Assembly (NCBI GenBank): GCA_910587925.1
Contig: CAJUOC010000039.1
Coordinates: forward strand, 1 to 17,768
Length of the DNA: 17,768 nt
Source: an uncultured Muribaculaceae bacterium
GTDB lineage: Bacteria; Bacteroidota; Bacteroidia; Bacteroidales; Muribaculaceae
Reading direction: 5' to 3'
Part shown: positions 8,073-13,846 of the stretch, one piece after another
How positions within the stretch are numbered: position 1 is the first letter of the stretch
Layout of the letters: each line of letters begins with the position of its first letter
Notes under the pieces: generated by a model
The model's input: only the letters and a program-made list of their open reading frames with translations
The model's database searches: none
What the model was told of the DNA's origin: nothing
Position numbers and translations under genes: made by a program

Positions 8073-8516
8073 TCAGTCGTCGAGGTCTACTTTTTTGAGG
8101 TTGCCCAGGCGGTCAAATGTCAGCTCCACGCCATCGTTGAGTTTCACCTCTATCTTGGTGGGGCGCTTCTCGATCTCGACAATCTTGTTGTCGGGGTAGT
8201 TTTTGGTCACATACCGCCGCACGGCCCTGGGGATGATAGCCTCGGGTACCTCGCGGGTCTTGCAGTCGACGTCGGTCCACTCGCCCTTGGAGTTAAACTC
8301 GATTTTGGTGCCGTTGACCAGGCGCACGTCGTAGTCGGTCTTTTTGAGCAGATGCCGGTCGACCTTTATCATGCCCACCTTGGCCTTGGGGAAGTGCTTG
8401 GTGAGAAATTCCTGCGCCGTGGCGGGCAGGGCGTCGCGGTCGATGGTGTATTTGTCGGCACGCGCGCCAAATACTGTGGCGATTACCATCACCAGTGAGA
8501 TAATGTACTTAGTCAT
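8073..8516 (-). CDS. Secreted PepSY-like (DUF2874-type) protein
   Basis: A 147-residue periplasmic or exported protein. The signal peptide is MTKYIISLVMVIATVFGARA, with cleavage likely before DKYT. The mature part is two repeats of the same fold. One is about 30-85 (PATAQEFLTKHFPKAKV ... GTKIEFNSKGEWTDVDC). The other is about 91-145 (PEAIIPRAVRRYVTKNYPDNK ... GVELTFDRLGNLKKVD). This pattern of helix, then strands ending in F-x-x-x-G-x-x-x-x-V-D, is characteristic of the PepSY-like family common in Bacteroidales, whose function is unknown. The ATG at 8516 was chosen because it begins the signal peptide; the frame extends 62 codons upstream without coding character. I see no clear promoter upstream. 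It is divergent from the tRNA-Asp genes. Confidence 0.85.
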   Translation of the reverse strand: MTKYIISLVMVIATVFGARADKYTIDRDALPATAQEFLTKHFPKAKVGMIKVDRHLLKKTDYDVRLVNGTKIEFNSKGEWTDVDCKTREVPEAIIPRAVRRYVTKNYPDNKIVEIEKRPTKIEVKLNDGVELTFDRLGNLKKVDLDD

Positions 8517-8638
8517 GTCTTTAATGTATTTCTTTATATAACACCCCTCGGGGGATATATGTTTCAGTGGATAAAACGGCAATGATGTTGGCGATATTGT
8601 ATTATTTTGAGGGTCGGCTAAAAAAAATGCCGAAAATA

Positions 8639-8670
8639 TTTGCACGGTTGCCGCGGTGTGCTTAACTTTG
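8639..8670 (+). promoter_or_regulatory. Promoter of first tRNA-Asp gene
   Basis: TTTG at 8639-8642 and TAACTTTG at 8663-8670 are separated by 20 bp, matching the Bacteroidota housekeeping sigma consensus at both boxes. The tRNA begins about 58 bp past the -7 box. Confidence 0.8.
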
Positions 8671-8728
8671 CACTCGCAAAACGGAAGCAACTCCGCTTGC
8701 ATCTCCGCCGCGACAAGCGCGTCGCACT

Positions 8729-8805
8729 GGTGCGGTAGTTCAGTCGGTTAGAATACAGGCCTGTCACGCCTGGGGTCGCGGGTTCGAGTCCCGTCCGCAC
8801 CGCCA
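8729..8805 (+). tRNA. tRNA-Asp (GTC), copy 1
   Basis: A 77-nt cloverleaf. The acceptor arm GGTGCGG pairs with CCGCACC, with discriminator G and an encoded CCA. The D arm is GTTC/GAAT. The anticodon stem is CAGGC/GCCTG around the loop CTGTCAC, giving anticodon GTC. The T arm is GCGGG/CCCGT with TTCGAGT. It reads GAC and GAU codons. The upstream leader contains a small hairpin, GCGAC/GTCGC, a few bases before the 5' end. Confidence 0.97.
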
Positions 8806-8817
8806 GAGGAGAGAGGA

Positions 8818-8863
8818 GAATGAGAAATGCCAGTCTTCGGATTGCTTTTCTCATTCTTTTTTT
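8818..8863 (+). terminator. Intrinsic terminator of tRNA-Asp copy 1
   Basis: GAATGAGAAA pairs with the TTTCTCATTC side. An inner stem CAGTC/GATTG closes on a TTCG tetraloop, and a run of seven T follows. It starts 12 nt past the tRNA CCA. Confidence 0.9.
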
Positions 8864-8925
8864 ATGCCCCGGCTCATGGGTTTTGAGGGGATCTAAATAA
8901 AAAATTAAGAAAAGTTGCCCGAAAA

Positions 8926-8957
8926 TTTGCATGTATGCCGGAGTGTGCTTACCTTTG
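8926..8957 (+). promoter_or_regulatory. Promoter of second tRNA-Asp gene
   Basis: TTTG at 8926-8929 and TACCTTTG at 8950-8957 are separated by 20 bp, the same geometry as the first copy. The spacer sequences differ between copies, but both boxes keep the consensus. Confidence 0.8.
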
Positions 8958-9015
8958 CACTCGCAAGCCGGAAGTAATGCCGCTTGCATCTCCGCCGCGA
9001 CAAGCGCGTCGCACT

Positions 9016-9092
9016 GGTGCGGTAGTTCAGTCGGTTAGAATACAGGCCTGTCACGCCTGGGGTCGCGGGTTCGAGTCCCGTCCGCACCGCCA
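9016..9092 (+). tRNA. tRNA-Asp (GTC), copy 2
   Basis: Identical over all 77 nt, including CCA, to the tRNA at 8729-8805, so it is the same isoacceptor. Its own promoter and terminator make it an independent unit. Confidence 0.97.
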
Positions 9093-9104
9093 GAGGAGAG
9101 AGGA

Positions 9105-9151
9105 GAATGAGAAATGCCAGTCTTCGGATTGCTTTTCTCATTCTTTTTTTT
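9105..9151 (+). terminator. Intrinsic terminator of tRNA-Asp copy 2
   Basis: The same stem and TTCG loop as after copy 1, with a slightly longer T-run (eight T). Confidence 0.9.
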
Positions 9152-9237
9152 ATGCCCCGACCTTTCTTGCAACCCGGCAGCCGGCGGCCGCAGCAAAACC
9201 TGATAGCCTGATGGGCGCTGCAAAAGCAACCGGAAAA

Positions 9238-9456
9238 GCGCGGAGCGCTGACCCTTATGAGTAACACGGGGTGAAGTGCAGCGCAACCCCGTGCAATCCG
9301 TGCCCCTCGGTAAGTGGAAGGTCGTTAGACCTGACCCTTATCGCGCTGCGTTTCGTTAAGGGCCAGCGCTCCGCGCTTCTGCTGCCGCATGGCACGTCAA
9401 CACGGGGTTGCGCTTCGCTTCACCCCGTGTTACTCATAAGGGTCAGCGCTCCGCGC
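9238..9456. repeat. Type 1 palindromic element with 56-bp inverted arms
   Basis: The arm at 9238-9293 is the reverse complement of 9401-9456 apart from a few bases in the middle. Each arm begins or ends with a short hairpin, AGCGC/GCGCT around a 3-nt loop, and carries a longer one, CACGGGGT/ACCCCGTG. The 107-bp interior holds a third, partial copy: TAAGGGCCAGCGCTCCGCGC at 9357-9376 matches 9437-9456 with one difference. There is also a GGTC/GACC hairpin near 9320. No coding capacity or promoter is seen. A REP- or MITE-like element is the best description. Confidence 0.7.
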
Positions 9457-9482
9457 TTTTTCGGGCTTGACCTCCCGTTGGA

Positions 9483-9686
9483 ATTCGACCGATAAATCGG
9501 TCGATACACCTACGACACATATACCGTGGGCTGCGCCCACGGCTACCATATTGCACCGCTACGCGGTGACCGGTCGGGTGAATAGGGGCATCGACGCACC
9601 ACCGCGTAGCGGTGCAATATGGTAGCCGCGGGTGACAACCCGCGGAATATGAAGCATGAGCTAAACGACCGATTTATCGGTCGAAT
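9483..9686. mobile_element. Type 2 palindromic element, short copy (MITE-like)
   Basis: A 204-bp unit with 21-bp terminal inverted repeats (9483-9503 and 9666-9686). Each terminal repeat contains the palindrome GACCGAT(AA)ATCGGTC. Inside are a hairpin at 9524-9542 (CCGTGGGC, loop TGC, GCCCACGG), perfect 28-bp inverted arms at 9541-9568 and 9600-9627, and a hairpin at 9626-9645 (CCGCGGGT, loop GACA, ACCCGCGG). Within each 28-bp arm lies a smaller hairpin, CACCGC/GCGGTG with a 3-nt loop. It encodes nothing. No target duplication is obvious. Mobility is inferred from the terminal repeats and the second copy nearby. Confidence 0.65.
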
Positions 9687-9745
9687 ATCAACAGGATGAC
9701 AAAAGCTTTGCGCCAAATTCTTGCGCCATATGCGCAGGCCATGAA

Positions 9746-10141
9746 ATTCGACCGATAAATCGGTCGATACGCCTACGATATATATACCGTGGGCTGCGCC
9801 CACGGCTACCATATTATACCGCTACGCGGTGACCATCCGTGTGGATGAAAACAAAGACGCCACGGCGCGATATGGCATCTACGGAGTCTGCCCCACGGCT
9901 ACCATATTGCACCGCTATGCGGTGACCATCCGTGTGGATGAAGACAAAGACGCCACGGCGTAGCGGTAAGATATGGCATCTACGGGAGTCTGCCCCCGGC
10001 TGCCATATTACACCGCTACGCGGTGACCGGTCGGGTGAAGGGACATCGACGCACCACCGCGTAGCGGTGTAATATGGTAGCCGCGGGTGATAACCCGCGG
10101 AATATGAAGCATGAGCAAAGCGACCGATTTATCGGTCGAAT
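9746..10141. mobile_element. Type 2 palindromic element, expanded copy (MITE-like)
   Basis: The second copy, 396 bp, lies in the same orientation with the same 21-bp terminal repeats and the same order of hairpins. The left hairpin is at 9787-9805 and the right hairpin at 10081-10100. The last inner stem is 9998-10025 with 10055-10082, with one mismatch. Between the left hairpin and that stem sit two extra tandem modules (9804-9997). The loop of the last stem is nearly identical to that of the short copy. Confidence 0.65.
9804..10025. repeat. Tandem modules of 93-101 bp inside the expanded type 2 element
   Basis: Modules start at about 9804, 9897 and 9998. The first two share GGCTACCATATT, a CACCGC-like hairpin, the hairpin CATCC-GTGT-GGATG, GACAAAGACGCCACGGCG-like sequence and GATATGGCATCTACGG. 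The first lacks nine bases (TAGCGGTAA) that the second has. The third keeps only the beginning of the pattern and then continues into the element's ordinary end. Confidence 0.7.
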
Positions 10142-10218
10142 TTTATTGTCGGGGTTAGCAGCGCGCAAGTTGCAAATTTGCACGGACTATACTGCTATGG
10201 GGCGGCGGGGTGGGGCGG

Positions 10219-10869
10219 TCAGTCTTTGGTGCCGTAGGCGAGGTCGCCGGCGTCGCCGAGGCCGGGCACGATGTAGCTGTGGGCGTTGATTTCGGGGTCG
10301 ATGACTCCCACCCACAATGTCGAGTCGGCGGGCATCACGCCCTGGAGGTAGTCGACGGCCTGCTGCGAGGCTATCACTGATGCAAGATGTACGCGCGCGG
10401 GCGTGCCCTTGGTGAGCAGGGCGCGGTAGCTGAGCTCCATCGAGGCGCCGGTGGCCAGCATCGGGTCGACCAGTATGAGGGTCTTGTCGTCGAGGCGCGG
10501 CGATGCCAGGTACTCGATGAGGATGTCGAAGTTTTCCTTTTCCTTATATTTACGGTATGCCGATACGAAGGCGTTTTCGGCGCTGTCAAAGAAGTCGAGG
10601 AAGCCCTGGTGGAACGGTACTCCGGCGCGGAAGATGGTGCCAAGCACGATGCGGTCGGCGATGGTGCGGCAGGTGCATGGCGCCAGCGGGGTGCTCACCT
10701 CGGTATCGCGGTAGTCGAGGGTCTTGCTTATCTCGTAGGCCATGATTTCGCCGGCGCGGTGCAGGTTGCGGCGGAAACGCAGCGGGTCGGTCTGCACGGC
10801 TGTAGACCGCATCTGCATCATATATTGTGAGAGGACGGAGTCGTTGAGGGCAAGATTTACAACTTTCAT
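10219..10869 (-). CDS. upp: Uracil phosphoribosyltransferase
   Basis: A 216-residue pyrimidine-salvage enzyme that makes UMP from uracil and PRPP. The PRPP-binding loop is VDPMLATGA (134-142), and the uracil-binding C-terminal signature is YIVPGLGDAGDLAYG (199-213). Other conserved stretches are LRFRRN (30-35), AYEISKTLDY (44-53), RAGVPFHQGFL (81-91) and IEYLASPRLDDKT (118-130). These match the Bacteroidales form of Upp closely. The ATG at 10869 (MKVVNL) is the family start; the frame continues 11 codons upstream without similarity and past the likely promoter. A TAnnTTTG box on the minus strand lies about 31 bp upstream. It is divergent from panB and stands alone, with the repeat tract downstream. 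No intrinsic terminator is evident after the stop. Confidence 0.96.
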   Translation of the reverse strand: MKVVNLALNDSVLSQYMMQMRSTAVQTDPLRFRRNLHRAGEIMAYEISKTLDYRDTEVSTPLAPCTCRTIADRIVLGTIFRAGVPFHQGFLDFFDSAENAFVSAYRKYKEKENFDILIEYLASPRLDDKTLILVDPMLATGASMELSYRALLTKGTPARVHLASVIASQQAVDYLQGVMPADSTLWVGVIDPEINAHSYIVPGLGDAGDLAYGTKD

Positions 10870-10899
10870 GGCTTGGGTATGTATAGGTATAATCTTTGA

Positions 10900-10907
10900 C
10901 AAAAGTA
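10900..10907 (-). promoter_or_regulatory. -7 box of the upp promoter
   Basis: The minus strand reads TACTTTTG, a TAnnTTTG match, about 31 bp before the upp ATG. A TTTG lies upstream but at about 12 bp spacing, so the -33 element is not convincing. Confidence 0.5.
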
Positions 10908-10949
10908 CGTTTTTTCCTGCAAACTAACGCCCCTTTTGATAAGTTTGTT

Positions 10950-10957
10950 TACCTTTG
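10950..10957 (+). promoter_or_regulatory. -7 box of the panB promoter
   Basis: TACCTTTG on the plus strand lies 22 bp before the panB ATG. It is followed by GCAC, the same context as in the tRNA-Asp promoters. No -33 box at the expected spacing is seen. The 110-bp region between upp and panB is therefore a divergent promoter region. Confidence 0.6.
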
Positions 10958-10979
10958 CACACCCAAAAATGTATATACG

Positions 10980-11801
10980 ATGTCAACAAATACAGTCGAC
11001 AATGCCCGCAAGGTGACCACGATGCGCCTGCGTGAGATGAAGCAGCGCGGCGAGAAAATCGCCATGCTCACCGCATACGATTATTCAATGGCCCGTCTTG
11101 TCGACGAGGCCGGTATAGATGTGATACTGGTGGGCGACTCCGCCTCCAATGTGATGATAGGCAACCCCACGACTCTGCCCATCACCCTCGACCAGATGAT
11201 ATACCACGCCCGCTGCGTGGTCAACGGCTGCTCGCGCGCGCTGGTCGTGTGCGACATGCCCTTCGGCTCGTACCAGGGCAACTCCAAGGAGGCGCTCGCC
11301 TCGGCCATCCGCATCATGAAGGAGAGCGGCGCCGAAGCCGTCAAGATGGAGGGTGGCGCCGAGATACGCGAGAGCATCGAACGCATCCTCTGCGCCGGAA
11401 TCCCCGTGATGGGCCATCTGGGGCTTACGCCGCAGTCGATCAATAAGTTTGGCACGTATGCCGTGCGTGCTCGCCAGGAGGCCGAGGCCCGCAAGCTCAT
11501 CGAGGATGCCCGTATGCTCGATGAGATAGGCTGCTTCGGTCTTGTGCTGGAGAAGGTGCCTGCCGAGCTGGCCGCCCGTGTGGCCGCCGAGGTGTCGATA
11601 CCCGTCATCGGCATCGGCGCCGGCGCCGGCGTAGACGGCCAGGTGCTCGTGCTCCAGGATATGCTCGGCATCACCAAGGGCTTCTCGCCCAAGTTCCTGC
11701 GCCGATACGCCGACCTGGGCACAGCCATCAACAAGGCCATCGGCGCATACGTCGAGGATGTCAAAAACGTGGCCTTCCCCTCGCCCGAGGAGCAGTACTG
11801 A
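10980..11801 (+). CDS. panB: 3-methyl-2-oxobutanoate hydroxymethyltransferase
   Basis: A 273-residue cytoplasmic enzyme that adds a hydroxymethyl group from methylene-tetrahydrofolate to ketoisovalerate, giving ketopantoate, the first step towards pantothenate and CoA. The TIM-barrel signatures are MLTAYDYSMARLVDEAG (29-45), VGDSASNVMIG (51-61, metal ligand Asp53), CDMPFGSYQ (91-99, metal ligand Asp92), VKMEGG (121-126) and the catalytic Glu191 in LEKVPAELA. GHLGLTPQS at 145-153 is also typical. The ATG at 10980 fits the family length; the 28 codons open upstream run through the promoter and are not coding. It heads a plus-strand cluster, with pldA beginning 14 bp downstream. Confidence 0.97.
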   Translation: MSTNTVDNARKVTTMRLREMKQRGEKIAMLTAYDYSMARLVDEAGIDVILVGDSASNVMIGNPTTLPITLDQMIYHARCVVNGCSRALVVCDMPFGSYQGNSKEALASAIRIMKESGAEAVKMEGGAEIRESIERILCAGIPVMGHLGLTPQSINKFGTYAVRARQEAEARKLIEDARMLDEIGCFGLVLEKVPAELAARVAAEVSIPVIGIGAGAGVDGQVLVLQDMLGITKGFSPKFLRRYADLGTAINKAIGAYVEDVKNVAFPSPEEQY

Positions 11802-11815
11802 TACGCCACCGGCCC

Positions 11816-12658
11816 ATGCGACTGCTCCGCTTCCTCCTCATCACGCTGCTCGCGGCGGCCGCGGCCATGCCGGCCGCGGCCCAGATCATCTCGTCAAACG
11901 AGACACGGTTTGACCCCGACAGCATCCGCCGCGACTTCAAAGGGCAGCCGTACTTCGGGCTGTACAAAGACAATTACTTCATATTCGGCCCGGCCATAGG
12001 CCCCAAGATTACCAAGCACAATACCAATATCAAGTTTCAGATATCCATCGCCCAGCGCCTCACCAACGCCACTCTGCCCTGGGGTACGTATCTGTATCTA
12101 TTCTACAGCCAGAAATGCTTCTGGAATGTGCTTGAAAACTCCATGCCCATGACCGACCTCAACTTCAATCCCGGCATCGGCATCACCAAGCCGCTCTTTG
12201 TCAAAAACCGCTATGTGGGCAAGCTCAGCCTCATCCTGGAGCACGAGAGCAACGGCCGCGACAGCATCTGGTCGCGCTCGTGGAACAAGGTGAGCCTGGC
12301 AGCCAATATCATCATCGACCCCAATCTGTCTGTCGCCGGCAAGATATGGATACCCATCATCGACGGTGTCAACAACAAGGATATTCTCAACTACTGCGGC
12401 ATATACCAGGTGAGTGTGCAGGCCATGAGCGACAACCGCAAGTTTTCGGGCGCCATCACCCTGGTCAAGCGCAAAGGGTGGAATTTCAATTACAATACCA
12501 TCGTCGAGCTTGCCTACCGCTTCTCGCGCAAGGCCAACCAGTACTTCTTCCTCCAGTACTATAATGGCTATGGCGAGGGCCTGCTCGCATACAAGGAGTT
12601 TCACTCGCAACTGCGACTGGGTATAGTCATCAAGCCGCAGCTCTTCAGCGACTTCTGA
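11816..12658 (+). CDS. pldA: Outer membrane phospholipase A (OMPLA)
   Basis: A 280-residue outer membrane beta-barrel esterase. The signal peptide ends near MPAAAQ (about residue 23). The active site is very well preserved: LEHESNGRDSIWSRSWNKVS (141-160) holds the His143-Ser145 pair and Asn157. These correspond in spacing to His142, Ser144 and Asn156 of the E. coli enzyme. The second signature, QYYNGYGEGLLAY (247-259), is also clear. The family hydrolyses phospholipids that reach the outer leaflet and needs calcium and dimerisation. Alternating hydrophobic strands fill the rest. It lies 14 bp after panB and 7 bp before recR, so it is probably co-transcribed although functionally unrelated to either. 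The protein starts at the first in-frame ATG with a good leader. Confidence 0.92.
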   Translation: MRLLRFLLITLLAAAAAMPAAAQIISSNETRFDPDSIRRDFKGQPYFGLYKDNYFIFGPAIGPKITKHNTNIKFQISIAQRLTNATLPWGTYLYLFYSQKCFWNVLENSMPMTDLNFNPGIGITKPLFVKNRYVGKLSLILEHESNGRDSIWSRSWNKVSLAANIIIDPNLSVAGKIWIPIIDGVNNKDILNYCGIYQVSVQAMSDNRKFSGAITLVKRKGWNFNYNTIVELAYRFSRKANQYFFLQYYNGYGEGLLAYKEFHSQLRLGIVIKPQLFSDF

Positions 12659-12665
12659 TTACCGT

Positions 12666-13295
12666 ATGGAACGCGAATTTCAGTCGACTCTGCTCGAGAC
12701 CGCCGTCACCGAGCTCTCGCGCCTGCCGGGCGTGGGCCGCAAGACCGCCCTGCGCCTGGCGCTGTACCTGCTGCGCCGCGACGAGCGCGAGGCCACGGCC
12801 CTGGGCCAGTCTATCATCGACATGCGCCGCGGCATACGCTACTGCCGCGTGTGCCACAATATCAGCGAGACCGACCTCTGCCCCGTGTGCGCCGACCCCG
12901 CGCGCGACGCATCGACCGTATGTGTGGTCGAGAATGTCAAGGATGTGCTCAGCGTCGAGCGCACCACCCGCTTCCATGGCCTGTACCATGTGCTCGGAGG
13001 TCTCATATCGCCCATCGACGGCATCGGCCCCGACGCCCTTGAGATAGACTCGCTGGTGGAGCGGTGCACCGCCTCGGGTACAGTCGTGCGCGAGGTGATA
13101 CTCGCCCTGAGCCCCACCATGGAGGGCGATACCACAGCATACTATATCTATCGCAAGCTCCGCGCGGCGGCGCCTGCCGGTGGCCCGGTGGTGTCTCGCC
13201 TGGCCCGCGGAGTGGCTGTCGGCGGCGAGCTTGAGTATACCGACGAGCTTACCCTCGGCCGCTCTATCGACGACCGTCGCCCCTTTGACCAATGA
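12666..13295 (+). CDS. recR: Recombination mediator protein RecR
   Basis: A 209-residue protein that acts with RecO (and RecF) in loading RecA at single-stranded gaps. An N-terminal helix-hairpin-helix, LPGVGRKTALRLA (20-32), is followed by a four-cysteine zinc finger with Cys60, Cys63, Cys72 and Cys75 (CRVCHNISETDLCPVC). The Toprim domain starts at VCVVENVKDV (85-94) and includes the conserved HVLGGLISPIDGIGPDAL (108-125). The C-terminal part, ALSPTMEGDTTAYYI and LARGVAVGGELEYTDELTLGRS, is standard. Length is slightly above the usual 200. The stop overlaps the start of the following acetyltransferase gene as ATGA. Confidence 0.97.
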   Translation: MEREFQSTLLETAVTELSRLPGVGRKTALRLALYLLRRDEREATALGQSIIDMRRGIRYCRVCHNISETDLCPVCADPARDASTVCVVENVKDVLSVERTTRFHGLYHVLGGLISPIDGIGPDALEIDSLVERCTASGTVVREVILALSPTMEGDTTAYYIYRKLRAAAPAGGPVVSRLARGVAVGGELEYTDELTLGRSIDDRRPFDQ

Positions 13296-13846
13296 CCCCG
13301 CATATCACCCTCCGGGCCCCCGAGCCCGACGATGTCGACCGCATCTTCCTCTGGGAAAACGACCTGGCCATGGCCGAGGCTGCCGTCAACGGCGCCCCGG
13401 TATCGCGGCTGCAGGTGTGGAATTATGTGCAGACGTACACCGCCGACCCCTTTGGCGCCGGTGAGTTGCGCCTCATCATCGAGGCCGGCGGCCGCGCCGC
13501 AGGTCACATCGATCTCATCGAGGTCGACGCCCGCAACCGCCGCGCCGGCATCGCCATCTACATCGCCCCCGACGAGCGGCGCCGCGGCCTGGGGGCCGCG
13601 GCGCTCGCCGAGATGATAAAATATTGCCGCGACAGGCTCGACCTGCATCAGGTGTGGGCACATGTAGCGGTCGACAATGCCGCCTCGCTGGCCCTCTTCC
13701 GCGCGGTGGGCTTCCGCCCGGCCGGGCGCCTGCGCTCGTGGCTGCGGCGCGGCGGCGAGTGGGTCGATGTGGTGGTGATGCAGTACCTGCGCCACACCCT
13801 GCCTCTTACCGGCGGGGCGACAGCCGCAGCATCTGCCGGGGACTGA
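13292..13846 (+). CDS. GNAT-family N-acetyltransferase (RimJ/RimL-like)
   Basis: A 184-residue acetyltransferase. The start resembles RimJ/RimL-type enzymes (ITLRAPEPDDVDRIFLWEND, 5-24). The acetyl-CoA-binding motif A is IAPDERRRGLGAAALAEMIK (91-110), with the R-R-G-L-G-A core. Motif B is HVAVDNAASLALFRAVGFRPAGRLR (124-148). The substrate, a protein N-terminus or a small molecule, cannot be told. It is coupled to recR by an ATGA overlap. The last 41 bp overlap tail-to-tail with the gene on the opposite strand. The C-terminal LPLTGGATAAASAGD reads like non-conserved extension, so the stop may have moved downstream. Confidence 0.9.
   Translation: MTPHITLRAPEPDDVDRIFLWENDLAMAEAAVNGAPVSRLQVWNYVQTYTADPFGAGELRLIIEAGGRAAGHIDLIEVDARNRRAGIAIYIAPDERRRGLGAAALAEMIKYCRDRLDLHQVWAHVAVDNAASLALFRAVGFRPAGRLRSWLRRGGEWVDVVVMQYLRHTLPLTGGATAAASAGD

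Larger units (their letters stand above)
8628..8871 (+). repeat. Tandem duplication, copy 1 (promoter, leader, tRNA-Asp, terminator)
   Basis: This segment matches 8916-9159 closely. The match starts just before the -33 box and stops just after the terminator T-run, at ATGCCCCG. The mature tRNA and the last part of the leader are identical, while differences cluster upstream of the tRNA and in the T-run length. The offset between tRNA starts is 287 bp. Confidence 0.85.
8916..9159 (+). repeat. Tandem duplication, copy 2 (promoter, leader, tRNA-Asp, terminator)
   Basis: The second copy of the 8628-8871 segment. Between the copies is a 44-bp AT-rich spacer (8872-8915) in which I see nothing else. 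Leader differences from copy 1 keep a CGG/CCG hairpin. Confidence 0.85.
9152..10218. other. Gene-free tract of about 1 kb filled with palindromic repeats
   Basis: No credible gene is visible on either strand between the second tRNA-Asp terminator and the upp stop. The tract holds one type 1 element (9238-9456) and two type 2 elements (9483-9686 and 9746-10141). The short linkers at 9160-9237, 9457-9482, 9687-9745 and 10142-10218 show nothing further. Open frames here are low-complexity by-products of the inverted repeats. Confidence 0.8.

Noticed and set aside
8729..9092. The two tRNA-Asp genes as attachment-site repeats of an integrated element
   Set aside because: The complete transcription unit is duplicated, only 44 bp separate the copies, and there is no integrase or cargo.
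8618..9286. Minus-strand open frames across both tRNA-Asp copies
   Set aside because: They are translations of the antisense of tRNAs and terminators, and appear twice only because the segment is duplicated.
9238..9456. Invertible promoter (phase-variable switch) between the 56-bp arms
   Set aside because: No TAnnTTTG promoter lies in the 107-bp interior, no recombinase gene is nearby, and neither flank has a surface gene to control.
9543..9812. Open frame of 89 codons on the minus strand across the type 2 elements, starting MVAVGAAHGIYIV
   Set aside because: It is made of the palindromic repeat and reads through both terminal repeats. It has no ribosome site and no protein-like pattern.
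9804..10025. Tandem repeats as a CRISPR array
   Set aside because: There are only three units of 93-101 bp, the whole unit repeats, and there are no unique spacers or cas genes.
10074..10289. Plus-strand open frame of 71 codons at the end of the repeat tract
   Set aside because: It starts inside the inverted repeat and runs antisense into upp, ending in an arginine- and glycine-rich string typical of a GC-rich antisense frame.
12098..12610. Minus-strand open frame of 170 codons opposite pldA
   Set aside because: The plus-strand frame has the exact OMPLA active site; the antisense frame has no family resemblance.
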